DNA from: Anopheles merus
Lineage: Eukaryota; Arthropoda; Insecta; Diptera; Culicidae
Reading direction: 5' to 3'
Length of the DNA stretch: 64,000 nucleotides
NCBI RefSeq assembly: GCF_017562075.2
Contig: NC_054084.1
Location: forward strand, 41,632,197 to 41,696,196
In this document: piece after piece, positions 11,601-26,000 of the stretch
Numbering within the stretch: the stretch's first letter is position 1
Layout: each line of letters opens with the position of its first letter
Notes under the pieces: generated by a model
Told to the model about the DNA's origin: nothing
The model's input: only the letters and a program-made list of their open reading frames with translations
Databases searched by the model: none
Program-made: the position numbers and the translations under genes

Positions 11601-14600
11601 CCCATTTTAAGATGGTACACATTTCTATTTCATAGGCGTATTAGTATTACATTGTTTAAAACACTCCAGACACGCTTCCTAGGCAATCATTTGTCTGAAC
11701 AATAGGTCTAATGGTCTATGTTAACAGATCGAAACAAACATAATTCATCATTTGTTCGTTCCGAATGTAGCATTCTCAAAACGAGACATACATTGTAAAT
11801 ATGCTTTAAATAAACAACAAACACACAGGAAACGATTTCCTCCCCATCGCAAACCATCAATGAACGTAACGTACATCGAAGTGGATCCATATTTTCTCTA
11901 CTATTGAATGGCCTTTTCTCCCTTCCTCGCAGCAACATGGGAAGAAAAAGCGCTAATGTCCAACGGTTGGCCTGATGAGCTGCTCCATACGGCACTTAAA
12001 ATCAACCACCAAATGTTATCCCGTGGATCGGATTGAACCTAGCAGCCAAACCACATACACACACACCGCCCGGAAATGGATCAATTTCGTTCGGACGATT
12101 CAACAAAAAAACCCGATCAACGAATCGTTTTGTGTTTCCTTTTTTTCGGTTGGACTCATAAATCGACGGTGATTGCGGGTTGATTGAAATAGGAACTAAT
12201 CACACGAACCTTCCAATTGGTGCACAAATCTCCATCTCGGTATGAATCCAGCCAACGTAAGCGACACTCAAAGGTGAAAGGCTAATTGACGACAGAGCGC
12301 GAAGGGAATGTTCTTACCAGATGTGTACTTGGCCGTGCCGCAGCATCACTGTCATCCCAGGGCACTGGGGCGGGTACTCGTAATCCCATGGGTTTTGGAA
12401 AACAATTCGTACGACAGGCGCAAGTGCCTTCAGGGGGCTAATTTCGGTGTCTCGTCTTTCCAATTATGGCACGCACATACACACATGTGCAACGCATAAC
12501 TGTCAGATCCGGATAGAAGGTGGGAGAAAGAGGCCTTCCCCTCGGGACGCATGTATGATGCATGTTTATGTCTTAAAACAATAAACAGCGACCGCCAGCC
12601 GGTTTTTGGTTGGTGTGGTGATGACGGATATTTCGATGTATTTTCCACATCGCTCCCGGCAATGATTGTAATGGCCACTTTTGTTGAGCGTTCTAAGTAC
12701 AGCTTCGGATGGTGATGGGTTTCTTTTCTTTACTTTTTTCGGTACAAAACCTCCCTTCCAACATCGAAAGTGGTGATTTTTGGGAATGTTTTTTTTTTAT
12801 CGTTCTTTTCGTTCCATTCTTTCCAACAACTGCACTAAAGCAAGCATTCACACGTTCCCATGGTTAGCAGCGTGTGAGGACGTCATCCTACAGAACAGCC
12901 GGCTGTAGCGTGTTCGATCGCGAAGGTCTCCCCAAAGCCAAAGCCTATGTCAGCTTCTGGTTTGCAGTTCTGCAAATTCCGGTGATTGGAATGATGTTTC
13001 ATTTCGAGTAATTACAAGCGTGTATTACCGACCGTTGCAAAATGGATCCCAAGCCGATGGCGTAGTTATGAGCGCTTTATGATTGCCCGGGTGCAATAAG
13101 CGGTGAATGATTTGCACTGTGCTTCGGATCGTTCATCGCGCTGGAGAATGATGCATGATGAAAGATTTTTACAAACAAATTACTCTGATGAATTGATCTT
13201 ACCGAGAGGTTGGACGGTATGATGACCCTTGCAATCGCTGTTTATCCGTACTAGGGCAGCATCGTTCAAAGCACACCATCAATCATGCAGCAGGTTGTGT
13301 TGCAATGGTGGTTTTAAAAGCCTTGTTGAGGCTTGTTAAAATCTACTCACAGAAATGATTGCCAGCCGTGTTTGTTAAGCTCGAAGTATGAAGATTGCCT
13401 TGTAGTTTCTTTGTAGGAATGCTTTTAGTTGAGTTAACATGTCGAATGACATTTAAATTGGTACGCCGTTATGGGCAAACGATGGTAATTAGTTCCAGCC
13501 CATCGAGAGATTGCAATCTATTCTAAGAAATGAGCCAATTACCTGATGTCAGTTATGCTGAACTCTAAACCAATAAGACCAGTTATTTGAATTGATAATC
13601 TTAGAAACTGAGCTGTTACGTACCATTCAAGAATCTTGGGAGCTTGATCAAAATGAGGAAAATGAAAAAGCATTTCCATACTATCAGTTGCTTTCTATCT
13701 TATCATACAACCTGTCTCTGTTAGGTCGTAACAAACGTACTTTGTCATAGCCCCCAGCAAACGTTTCTATCATCGCTATGATGTTCACACGCGTCTCGTC
13801 ACCATCGCTTCATCACTTCCCACGAGAAGTGAGAGAGCGTTGATGTCCACTGGGCACCGTACCGTCGCACTGGCAATGTGGAAATTGATCGTGTACTGGA
13901 CCGTCAAACGTTGATGGCACCCGGAAGCGTAAAGATAGCACCGTTCAATTCCTCCAACATCGAACAGGTTGATCGGTGACAAACTGGTTAACAGTAATCA
14001 AGCAACGCTGCCGCCGGAAGCGATGTTAGGAGTTTCGTTATCAGAACTCTCAGGTGCCTTCAGATTGCAAGAACGGGCGAGCGCGTTAGCAACACAATTT
14101 CCGCTTCGTTTGAAGGCTTATCCCTTCCGGGAGGATGTTTACGAGCTACGAATAACTGGGAATGTGATGATTGAGTAGATTGGTTCCACGTTTTAGGCTT
14201 GTGGAATTGTTTGAAATTTGTTGTTTTAATAACAATTATTGTTTTTTATTTATTTTCCCTGTAGTGATATATGAATACTAAATCATCCCTACTGTATTAG
14301 GTTTCATAATGGAATTGTATTCAAACAAAATTAGCTTTCAACAGAACATAATTCAATTTGTATGTTCTTAGTTTAGCATTTATTGTTTGAAAGCATTGTG
14401 ATTTTATTAGAATTTAAAATATTTTAAATATCGTTGTATGGCTTAACAGTTCAGCATAAAATACTTCACAATTTCATCAGGATGTTCACTGGAATTGTTT
14501 TTCTATCATCTTCATCCAACGATTGTAAATTTCAGCATAAATAATAAAAAAATTAAACACAACACAACATATGATAACACATTCTCCTCAATTTAAAAAA

Positions 14601-15770
14601 CCTTCATGCTCCAACTCGCTTGTCTTGACCCCTCCCAAAACAAAGCTGTCACATTTCCATTACACCTGTGCAAATATTAATCATCTGAGTAATATCGCTC
14701 AAACCGAATGCCGCAAATTCACCATTGCCATCGTTTCTATGAAATCATATTCTTTACCTAAATCCTTATCAAAACTCGAGCTTCAAATGTAGCTCCAGCT
14801 ACGTGTGGACAGATGACACCGCATGATGGATGGCGTCTATGCTAGGCCCACTCTCAGACTCATCGAAAAAGAAAATCAACTCCTTCAACCAAAAGTACCA
14901 AAACACACTCTTGTTCCCAGACGTATGTTGATGCCGTATCCAGCTTCACGGACAGTTTTACACAAGCCACCGGAAAAAAGCTCCCGTAAAGCTGTAGCGC
15001 TACAGATGGCGTAGTACAAGCAGCGCTGTGTTTGGTTTTTACAATTCAGGCGCACTTTTTTACCTCCCTCCTCCAACACACTTTGTTTTCTGTGCCTTCT
15101 CAAATATAATTCAATATTTTATCATCACCACTCGTACACCCGCACTTGTTCACGTGCGTGAAAATTACGTTAACACTAATGGTGCACAGTCGTTGCTTTA
15201 CTTTCTTCCCATTCAACCTCGCCTTGCGTGAAGTGGCGAGAAGCTGCTGATCGCAACGTAGGGCAAGGAAATTTGACTAACGAAGTGCTGTGTTTTGTTT
15301 CAAACAAGTGCCGCTGTTCCATTTGCGTCGTTCAATTTCCGTCTATCCTCGCATCTCTTGCGTTGAAGCGGCAGTGGGATGGGAGAGTGAATTTTTATAA
15401 TATCCTTTCGCATTTCTTGGGCTTTAAACTTTTGCCAGCCCCAACGACGACTTATTCGCAATTCAATTCCGTTCTGCAAGGTAGTTTCGCGCGTTATCTT
15501 AAATTGTATGCCATCTTTTGGGAAGCTTGCAAAACACAGATGCGCGCAGTACGTTTGCTGTTGCTCTCGAGCCGATTGCAATTAAGCGAGCGGTAGTTAC
15601 CGGCAGAAGCCAGTTTTGTACGCCAAACCCTATTGGCCATATTATATTTTATTGCATCTTATCGTTAATGGCTGTGGCTCCGTGGTGTGTCTGGTTGGGG
15701 GAAAAGTTCACTTCTGTAATTGAACCACGCCGTTTATTTGCTACTTTCAAAAGCATCCTCTTTATGAGCT
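8690..15770. other. Non-coding stretch, probable long-intron sequence
   Basis: No gene is supported. A GC-richer block at about 10.3-11.1 kb contains a perfect insect initiator (TCATTC, A at 10957) but no downstream exon that I can follow. A good isolated acceptor-like sequence ends at 9428 without a usable donor. A block at 13.8-14.2 kb has open frames on both strands but no splice context. Confidence 0.4.
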
Positions 15771-15820
15771 GAATTTAATTTTTATTTCATCCTTTCTCTT
15801 CTCTCTTACAGGTAAGCACA
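15770..15820 (+). other. Recursive splice site (ratchet point)
   Basis: A textbook juxtaposed 3'/5' splice site. A pyrimidine tract (15785-15808) leads to TTACAG ending at 15811, followed directly by GTAAGC from 15812, with no exon between. A possible branch point, CTGAAT/TTTAAT, lies about 35-42 bases upstream. In flies such (Y)nNCAG/GTAAGT sites let introns of tens of kilobases be removed stepwise and regenerate the 5' splice site after each step. Its presence argues that the left part of the window is a very long + strand intron. It is the only strong site of this type I found on either strand. Confidence 0.6.
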
Positions 15821-17615
15821 CGAAAACGGCATAAAATAGGATGGCAGGTAAAAATGTTAGGTAATTTGTTTGGAAATTATTTGAAGAAATTACTTGCGTG
15901 ATTTCTTCATACCAAAAAGTGTCAATCAAAGCGAAGAATGTGGTTTTCTTTGAACATTATTCATAGCTTAGCAAATGTTTTCCATTGTTTCATGTTTTCA
16001 GAAGCCGTATTAAGCCAAATACACTCCACAAAAAATCATGAGACATATTACCCTGACATCAAGTACATATTTCATGTTGAACCTTACACTCTTCCATGCA
16101 AATTATTTAAAGCCTCCTGGCACTAAACCCGATGGTGACCCACTGGGACTGTGGGTTTTACATTTTTCTCAAAATGTCAAGGCAAAGCAGAACGAAACAA
16201 AACAAAAGGAATGTGAAATCTTCGCAGGAGTTTCGTCGCTAGCCGACCCTCCGATGACAGGGTTGAGGAGAGTGACGAGCGAGGTTCATTTCTCCCACGG
16301 CAGCGCACGGCACGCTGTGCCCACTGATTGACAGGCTCATTTCAGGGGCTGCGTAAAGTACTGCGACAACGGCGTTGCGTACAGAAGTGACACGCAAATA
16401 AACGATACACGCCGCATGTCGATATATTGACGCAAAAAGTGTCATTAGCGGTTTGGGTTTGGTTTTTCAGGGCTATACCAAAGCAAATTATTGTTGTTAA
16501 AGGCAATGCTAATTAACATTTTATAAATATTGCTTCATTTTATACAAAAGCTCACTATTTGTTTGGCGGGCGCGTTTATCGAAAGTAAACTAATGAAAAT
16601 TCAAATTCATAAGCACCATGTGCGTTTATTTTTCATTTCAATCCCATTACGTTGCACACTAGCAGAGTGCCATCATCAAAGTCCTAAGCAAACAATTCCA
16701 TTCATAAGCTATTAAAATGGGAAACAAAAAAGCGATACCTACCATTCGCCTTTACAACTCAAAAACCGAACACACACACACACCAAACCAGACAACAAAT
16801 CAAACCGCACTAGCTCAATAGAACTGTTTACATTGCATGGAAGTGTCACTGCACTATACAAATACATCACAGCGAGGGGAAAACAGGCACCGGGTAAACG
16901 TTATTTATGTTACCAATTTTCTCCCAATTTCCTTCCCACAGCGCTTGTTTGCGGAAACACACACACAGAAAAAATGAAAATGATGAATTTCCCTTTACGG
17001 CCTAAAACATACCATCCTCGAATGGTTCCAACCGGCTCGACGTGAAGTGTGACATTTTCCAATAATAAATAAACATTTCCAATCGCCAGCAGGAAGGTGG
17101 AACAACAAACCCTTTTTTCTTGGGTTGGAAAAACAGAAAAACACAATTTTCCAATAAACGTTCAATATGGCATCATCAGCATTTGTTCTCTTGCTGATTG
17201 TAAGGGAACAAAAGCATGTGATGTGAAAATTGACGCTTTGTTTTGCTGCTATCGCTGCAGGCCGATGGTGATATATTTTTTATTCTGTTTTATTCTAGCT
17301 TGCATAAAACATTTAGAACAATAAAAAAGTCTCAAAAATGTACAAAAAAATAAACATCGACTTAAATTTCCATTCAAACGGAAACGAGTAAGAACGGAAC
17401 AATCATCAAGAATGTTCAGCAATAAAGACGAAGGGAAATGAAACACACAAAATGACGAGGAAAAACAAGGACAAACGAAAGCAGAAACAACGAAGGACCA
17501 CATAAGAAGGAGAGAACGTTTGAAAAATGTGTCCCCCTACCGAGAGAATGATAAAAGGGTTCCAGCAGCAAGTTCGGAAAGCATGTGACAAAAGCAAAAG
17601 CAGATAATTTGTGCC

Positions 17616-17640
17616 TCTGCTGCTGCTGCTGCTGCTGCTG
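17616..17640. repeat. (CTG)n trinucleotide repeat
   Basis: About eight CTG units in non-coding sequence. The flanking frames show no coding signal, so it does not mark a polyglutamine or polyalanine exon. Confidence 0.9.
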
Positions 17641-20600
17641 ACCTTACCTTCTAGCGCCGTTCAACCTTCGCGGGAATGCACCCAAACACGGATTTGAAAC
17701 GGAAGTGGGTAATGCAACGTGGAAAGAGGAAAAGGAGAGATTGAGAAAAAAACGCTCTAATCGTGAGCAAGGAGTCGGTATCATTTTGGCCGTTTCCCAC
17801 GCCCTTAATTGAGTTATGAAATGTATGATTGTTTTCGTTGGTTGTTTTTTCGATTTTGAGCGCCCGTCTGTGTAGCAAATAACGGAAAATGTCTACTGCT
17901 TTTTTATCCGGTGTGAAAAAACAGCATTGCACGAATTAGATGTCACTCCATAGCCACTTGTTCTGGGGTGAGAAGAAGTGAAACGAGTTTCAGACAAAGA
18001 ATGATTATTATACGAAAAACAAATGCAAAAATCCAATCCGTTGGTCAAACACGTGCTAGCGTTGCGCAAATTTGGCGCTCACGCATACGATACGCTTTCC
18101 TTTAGCAAATTACCATAGCAACGGAAAGGAAACATAGAAGGATGGTTTTAAACGTTTTTTTTTTTGCGCTCCCCGGTTGAAGTGGCGCTTTGTTGCAAAA
18201 AAAACTACAAAAAGAAATCCCCCAAATCGCCCAGCTTAGTTTCGAAACCGACTGTTTACTTTCGCTTCCGAATATAACTCAATCACTGTAGGCCCACCCG
18301 CTGATTCAACATCTTTTGTGCTGTCCACTTCACTATAAACAAAGTCTGCTCGGGAATAAGAAAACACCCCGTTGCAACATCAAGGTTGTTATAACTGTGT
18401 CTGCGTAGCGTGTGGCACTTTTCCTTTTGTTTGTCATTTTAATGTCCCTTTTGTAAATAGCACAGCAAGCTCGTTGAGGATATGTTTTCATTTCGCTTTC
18501 CTTCAATGACCGACCCCGGGGAGAAATTAAACCGACTAAATACCAAAATAATGAATCCATAAAGCTGATGCAGCAAACTATTCCATTTTTTATTCATACA
18601 CACTTTTTACCGCCCAGCACGTGATCGACCCCCCATCAATTGGACCGCTCGCTGGCGGGAGCTAATTTGATGCCCCGCTATTTCTTTTTTTTTATGCTAC
18701 CGTCTTCTGCTAACCCGGGATATTCGTTTTCTTTTACACCAATTCTCGAACCTGCTCACCCCGCTCACACTCATGGTGTGGAAATATCTTAATCAACGGT
18801 TCTTGTGGTGAATCGCGACCGCGTGACATTTATTTATATTGATCCGGTAAGATATGGTGAATGGTCGATCCCAGCTCCAGAACCACTGCAGCAGACGTCG
18901 GTTAGTGTTTGTTGATGTAAGCGATTGTGAATATTATTTTGCAGCTCTACCGCAGCCGGGCTTTGCATTCGCGCTGCATTGTTTACGATAACGCATATCT
19001 TATCCCCCTTTTTCCATGCTGTGCTCTGTCTGGATCAACTCGATAGCTCACTTCTCGGCGAGCACAACACAAACAGTCCCAACAGTGGCAGTGGCACAAG
19101 GACTGTAGATGAAAATACCAAGCCGATAAAGCTACCGGTAGTTTGATGCACCATACGCTCAAGAGTTGAAGGAACTTAATTATGGCGATAATAAAATTGA
19201 CATTTCCATCGGGAGTGTGGATTCTGTAAGGGGAATAATTGAATTGATTGAAATTGCTTTTTGCCTGTAAAGAGACAAGATCTGGAACAGGACGGCAGTG
19301 TTACGAGTTCTTGCTGCCGCTTGGAACGATAAAACCGAACGATATCATCATCAAACTTTCAAACGATAAGAACACTGGAATTACTTTTACAACCTGCCCA
19401 GAGCTTATCCCTTTCATCGCTCCCCATCTTAAGGGATGCTCGTTCTGATGCAACTGTTTGCTTGAGAAGCTGAAACGTAAAACAAACAGATCTCAAGAAG
19501 CTGCCAGTTGATCGTGAGTCAATCAATCATGCATCACTGGCCACACTGGATGCCGTGGTGTTTGCTGTCTGCTCATTTCGATCTGAGCATTCAGCTGGTT
19601 TCTAAGATGGATTGTGGAAAACGACGGGAATAAAATCTAGCCTCATTAATTACGTAAAACGACCCACGACGAGCCGGGCGGTAGGTTGGAATCATGCTGA
19701 CGATTATACTAATGCTTCAAGACACTTTGATGTCCTATATGGTATTGGTGCTCTCTCACAGAACAGTCAATACCATTGCTGAGTAAGTTTATTGAGCACA
19801 CACAGAAAATTCCAGGAGAATAAGTAATGTTCAATTTAAATCGTACCGAAACACGTCAAGGAAATTCAACATCAGCTAGACTGCCTATCAGCCACGCTCG
19901 AGTTGATCGATTTGTTTGACTTGCCTAACAAGACAGCTACTCTCGTGTAATATCTGCACGTGCACACCCCGCACCAGCATACATACACACACGCGCGTAA
20001 GTACACCGTCGTTCAAAGACGTTCAATAAAATAGGTTTCTATGTAAAAAAAACCATATGTCTGGTCTATCCGCAAAATAAAACCATTATTGCCCACGGGG
20101 ATGGGCGAGTAGTATGATCCATCATGCATCGTGTGTCACTTGCATGTCCAGAGCCCATAAGACACGTAATACCAGACACCTCTCTGCGAGGGAAGTAATC
20201 GTAAGAAAACGATTGCCAATCCTAACAGTCAAACGATTTCCATACTTTCTTCGTACTGCGGACAAGTGTTTTATGTGCGAAGAGTGTGTCAGCATTGCTG
20301 GAGGTTAACCTCGTTGAGCCTTCGTGAAACTACCCGTCTCAAGAGGCTCTTCCTGGTATGAAGTCACTCGTTAGCAAACATATGAGTCGCCTGAAGATTC
20401 AAAAAGCCTTACCTCGCACGCAAACCGAGTTTATGGGTTGTTATTGTTTCGGTTGAATAGTTCCCTTTACTTTGGTGGAATATGAACACGAAGAACTTTC
20501 CCACTGTCAATCATCATTCCACCCTCGGAACCGTGGCATCATAATTTGTAACAAACACAATGGCGCACACACACACACAAACACACGGGCTAAATTGGTT

Positions 20601-21220
20601 CAACATCCTGTTCAACATTCTTGTCATTAAAGCATCCTGTTTTTAAAAGCTGAAACACTTCACCCCGAACACAATCGACTAACATGAAGATGCGCCTCCA
20701 AATCTACGGAACTCACGCGACAACACAATCCGAGCGCTCGGCTGCCTAGCCTGTGATTATCACACCGCATTTGATCGCACACCGAAATACTTCCAAGAAG
20801 AATCCAAAGGAGTGCAAATGGCACATGGAAGAATGCTCTACCGTGCCCGAGCCTGCCTGAAGCTGTGTGACATGTCACGCAATAAATGTGTCAATCACAC
20901 TAAACTAATCGTTACCGGGCCCGGTTGTTTGTTTGTTTTTCTTCGCCCGAAGGTTCGGCCAAGCGCTCCGACGGTGTTTGGGCGTGCAGCGATAAAGACA
21001 AAACACTTCCTTTGCCCGTTTCCGGGCGGCCCTGTTCTGAGCCAAAGCCTTTTGCCTACATCGCGTCACGGTGACCGTTTCGGTTTGGCCGGCTAGTTCC
21101 GTTCTCTGGCCCACACATACTTGTGCTTTTTTGTGGGGCGCGAGGTTTCCGTGAACTTTGTGGTCCATTAGTGTTTTTAGGTTTGTGCTTGCAGCTCAAT
21201 TTTGTTACGCCCTTTGTAAT

Positions 21221-21244
21221 GTGTATGTGTGTGTGTGTGTGTGT
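21221..21244. repeat. (GT)n dinucleotide repeat
   Basis: A GT microsatellite followed directly by a run of T residues. Confidence 0.85.
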
Positions 21245-22840
21245 TTTTTTTTTTGGGACCGGAAGCAGCTGAAGTGTTGCAGAAAGCCATGTTTATCGTA
21301 CGGATGTGCGGAGGATTATGATCGACGACGTACAAAAACGTCGAACGATGGGGAAAGTTCTCCTGCCTTGCTGACGTCACGCGAAAGAGAGCATCACAGT
21401 ATTTTATAGTTTTCCACACAAAACGATTCTTTACAGATGCGGATTGATTTGTTTTCCAGGTCAGTTAATAGTTTCCAATGCTAACATCATTATTTTAATA
21501 ATGATTTTCGCTTGGTCATTTTCGCTCGATGATTTTTCTGAAAAACACCCATCAAGCGTTAAATAAAACTGTTAACATAGGAAACTGATCCGGAAATGAA
21601 TTGAATTGCTTGCTTTAGCTTGTATAGCTTCAGGTACTATTTTTCACTATTCGTTGATTTACAATGTTTTTAACAACGTCAGCGCTTTGGAGTAGATTTT
21701 CAATGAATTAAATGGGGTGAAATTCCTGTATATCCACGGTGGTAACACAACATATCATCACTCAACTTTGGGATGTATTTCTTTTTTTTAATTGATGATC
21801 TGTCTAGGATATACTTTTGATGGATTCGTTATACAATTCGCATGTTATACAATGTTTTATTATTATTGGAATTCTTTTTCATGTTACATGTATAGGATTT
21901 TAACCTTATTTCTATCCATGCGACTTAAGCCGCTGGGAAACGATCTTCGTGCACAATATTGCGTTCCATTGTATGGGTGAATATTTTCATTTATTAAGTA
22001 ATGCTACATATAAAGCAGATATTCCATGATCAAAGTGTCAATCAATTTTTGATTGCACTTGAGAAGGAGAATAAATTTCAAAGAATGCGCTTTTCTATTA
22101 CTTTTGCTAAATGCGCTATAAAACGTAAAACGTAAAATAAAACCGAAAAATGTTACACATTCTGCTACTAGCTAATCATTAAGGTATAGTTTTGTATTAT
22201 GCCCTTCATTGTATTTCAAAATATGTGTGGATATTTTTTTAAATAGTTTAATATCTCATCGTTGCAAATAGGGGTTGCTGGGGAAATATCCATCGCAGGA
22301 GCAAAACGCACCTTTCCTGATTTCCAATTAAAATCGTGTTTTAGTAGCGAAAAAAAAAATCGAGCAGCCAAAAGCGAACTAAAGTATGGTTATTTGGAGA
22401 GTTATACAGCTCTTTATACACAGAAATACAAAATATTAACAAAACAAAAACCTCAGGCGGATCGGACACGTTTCGATGTATTTTTGCGTGCCACTCCTAT
22501 CAAGAGATACAGCTCCAAAACTCGATATTTTTATAGGTGGCATACATAGTTAATTCGAAGCAAAGCTTGAAATTGCAAATAACTTCGTAGATGGGTATGC
22601 ACATAATACGTGTTTTAATCAAACATGTTTTCAACTATGAACTGCGGCATAACGCTTCCAGCAGATCGAGGCACAAAATGCATGAGTTAGTGCAGGGCAA
22701 ACTGGAATGAGTTTTGTGATAGTTGTAGCATTTATTTTAGAGCGTTACCTTTTTATCTCGTTGCTTTAGTTCATTTTACCCCAGCCAGTACCAGACAAAA
22801 TACATTCAAAAATTGATTTGTCTTGAAAATGATGTATATT

Positions 22841-22969
22841 CTTCTTTCAGTCACTTATTTATTACCATAGCAGGAAAGTCAGTTCTACGTATGGAAGCAC
22901 GTTTCATTTGGGGCTTTAACCCATGACGGGCATGTTATTAAGTCGTACGATTGTACCACGAGACCGACT
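22841..22969 (-). mobile_element. 5' portion of a SINE200-like element
   Basis: A - strand copy carrying the SINE head (GGTCTCGTGGTACAATCGTACG on that strand, written here in outline) through the AGTCACTGAAAG-like region near 22841. The 3' tail is shortened. Flanks AAATGATGTAT (just left) and AAATGATACAT (just right) look like a decayed target-site duplication. Several internal substitutions and a small deletion indicate an older copy. Confidence 0.75.
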
Positions 22970-23051
22970 AAATGATACATTAATGGCTTTTATATCAAAA
23001 CTGGCAACATTACATACTACATTACAGATTGCTACATTACACATTAAAGAT

Positions 23052-23098
23052 CTACAGTAGAGCGCCGTTTGTCCAGGCTCATTGGGACTCAACCTTTC
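23052..23098 (+). mobile_element. Possible pogo/Tigger-like terminal repeat fragment
   Basis: TA then CAGTAGAGCGCCGTTTGTCC, followed by a segment containing CTCATTGGGACT. This resembles the pattern of Tigger/pogo-type terminal inverted repeats and sits at a TA target. I could not find the matching inverted end nearby, so it may be a solo end or chance. Confidence 0.3.
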
Positions 23099-23099
23099 T

Positions 23100-26000
23100 T
23101 CTACAAATTGTAAAATTGATATAATTTACCTTTTTTTCGGTACATAAATATCAAAGAAGAAATATTTTTAAATCTTTTCAAAATCTAGCAAAGTTTACAT
23201 TAGATAGTAAGTTTTTTAACTGGCTTTCTAATGTTTTTTCATATCAATTACACGAGGTAAAAAGTAACTTTAAAGTTTCTATAGCATTCTAATTCTTGAT
23301 ATTGTTCACTCATTTCCTTCTTGAAAACATGTAAGACCATCATAATCTGTCCACTATCCTTCCAGTACAGCAACTGTGTATGAAGTAGAACAGAATATGT
23401 TACACATTGTTCTGAATCTGTAAAATCGGTCTCGCTTTACCTCATATTCTCGTGCTAGAACTCCCCAATCGGTCGTTTCCGTCGCTTGCAGCGAGAAGGT
23501 TATTATTTATAAGAAAAGTTCAACCTCCACTGAGCTCCACCGATCCTAGCACGAAGCATAAGTGCGTACCGATGTTGCAGAGTATGTACAACGAGCTAAA
23601 GACCTACGCTTCATATGAAAAAGCTTACCGAAGGACGCCAGTTTGTCAGTGCGCTGTGGTTTCGTACAAGAAGAGCTGGAAACCACGGAACCACTGCTGC
23701 CTTCCTGTCAAGTTCCACAACCAGCTAGGCGCCCCGTGCTCCGTACGTGCTGGCCGTATAAGTACAAGTTTGATAATTTATAGCATACACAGATAATGGG
23801 TGAATTGATGTGGTAAATTGTTCATGCATCTTTCCTTCCGCTTGTTTTATCGTACCCGAAGCCTTGTAAAACCATCAAAGGGATACGTGTTTGGTAAATG
23901 TTGCCAAGGAAAAACATGACTCAAGTGTCATGATTCTAATTGTTCTCGATGCGTCCCGATGCGGCCATCACAGTCCGCCGGTGGGGTGAGTGGCGTGTAA
24001 GTACAGTATTTATTGTACCGAGTAGAGTACTTTGTAATGGAACAGTACACACAAAAACCAACCGCACACTTCACCCTCGAGGTAAGCAAGTTAGTTGTCA
24101 TTCCAGTCCGATCCTTCTTTGAATACACATTGTGTGGTTTTGGTTTGTGTCGTACATGTGTGTGTGTGTGTCCATACTTCCTACTAAAGAAACATTTTCC
24201 TCAGTACAATGCTGTCCCCTTTTACCACTGATCTAAAAAGTTGACCATCTGCCAAATGTGGTGAATAAGCTGCGCGTTAAAGGCTAGTTCAAGCAGCCAA
24301 AGAACGAATGGTGAGCAATTTCTGCCAACTCAAATAGCCAACAGTACTACTACTTAACACGGCGTACTTATGGAACTGACAAAGTTTTCCTACATCTCTC
24401 TCCTAGTCCTTCCCCCCACTGCACCCAACATGGAAGTTTCAAGATGTTTTCGCCCTCCTTTTTTTGCTTGCCATTCCGAAAACGCAAACACTATTCAATT
24501 CCGATAATTACATTTTGACACCGGAAACGGCAAGGGGTCACCCGGTTTTTGCAAAGAAAACACAACTGAGCAGAGTAAACAATTTGCCAAAATGTGCTTC
24601 TCGCTAGGACTAAAACACTCATAGCAAAAATTGAATCTGACGCATGCATTGATCGCCAAAGAACACTGGAGGGAAAAGGTTTGCCCAACCCAAGGCTGCT
24701 TAAGCAAATGGGGAAGCTAAACTGTAGCTCATAAGTCAACCGGTGTTTGAGTGTGCATACTGTTCGCTGGAGAGGTTTCCATTTGGGTGGACAAACCTAA
24801 GACAAAAACAACAACAACAACAACAACACATGGTGGTAACAAAAACCCGGCCACTTTCCCCCTAAGGACAGCACATGATTGATATTTTGGTACAGCTTGG
24901 GTAAACATCTCACTTTAACACCCTCTTTGCTGTTGGATGTCCCACTGGTCATTGGGTAAACCGAAGCACCCGCACACGCAAGGACATGCTAACTGTCGTC
25001 CGAATGGTTTTGTTTTGCTTTTTTTTTTTGCAAAAAACTTGTTTATTCACTAACCGGGAGAAAAAAAAGTATATGACACTAAATACACCTCCACAATAGG
25101 TGGAAAACAGATCGATAGTAAGAGAGAGACAGAGAAGGAGAATGAACCTAAATAGAATTATCCTCGAAAGGCTAGGAGGCTTTCGAACCGGGTTGTCCCC
25201 TGATCGAAAGGCTTTTAAGGGTTGTCGACGTTTGTTTGACAGGCGTGTACAGTGAAACATAACAATGGGTACACGGGAGTGTCAGCATTGGAGGTAACCT
25301 TTTCTACACTCTCACCAAAGAACAACTTCATTCTTATTAGCTTCTGTTTCCTGCTAAGCCTAAAACTCACTTCCAAAGATAGAGAGCAGGGACATTCTGG
25401 GGAAGTTTTGATACGTTCTATGGGTTACCAAAGCGTTTGGGATAGAGTCCTTTACGGTTGAACCATTTCAAGCACCCACATTGAAGCCAATTCTTAAGCC
25501 GGTAGCAGTTTTATTTGTGGTTTTGCACAATCTTCAATCGGTCTTTTCGAGCATTTTGAGACTTTGTACGGTTAGAGATGGATGAGGCTATTTGGTTGGT
25601 GAGATAAATACGATTTCGTCGAAGAATGGTACGCCAAAACCCTTCCAAATAGATGTGATTTAGTGATAAACTCGGAAAGATGGGTAACGGCATAGCTTCA
25701 GACAATCAGGCTGTTAAGAAAATCATGGCATACTAGTTCTGCCGTACAGATTGCATGACTTTAGGCGCTTTCGGGTACTGATCGGTAGCCTTTGTTGCTC
25801 TAGTCGTAAAACTTTGCCAGAAAGTATGCAATTTGCATCACAAAATTACCACATTAACAACACCTTTCCGCTGCAAAGAGGGCGCACAGGGGGAAACGCT
25901 ATTGTCTTTGCAAGCGCGTTCAAACACGATCCTTTAATTCTTGCTTGCAGCTTGAGTATGCAAAACAAACGCAAACAATGGCAAGCAACTTTCGCTACCG

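Larger units (their letters stand above)
15860..22840. other. Non-coding stretch, probable long-intron sequence
   Basis: No gene is supported. It contains CA repeats near 16776 and 20565, a (CTG)n tract at 17616-17640 and a (GT)n tract at 21221-21244. AT-rich sequence alternates with GC-richer islands at about 18.6-19.0 and 20.7-21.4 kb. Confidence 0.4.

Noticed and set aside
13785..14178. Open frames on both strands in a GC-richer block
   Set aside because: Neither has convincing splice sites or a known domain, and overlapping open frames on both strands fit composition alone.
24050..24080. CTCGAG/GTAAGC as a second ratchet point
   Set aside because: The acceptor would be GAG with a weak pyrimidine tract; not a credible 3' splice site.
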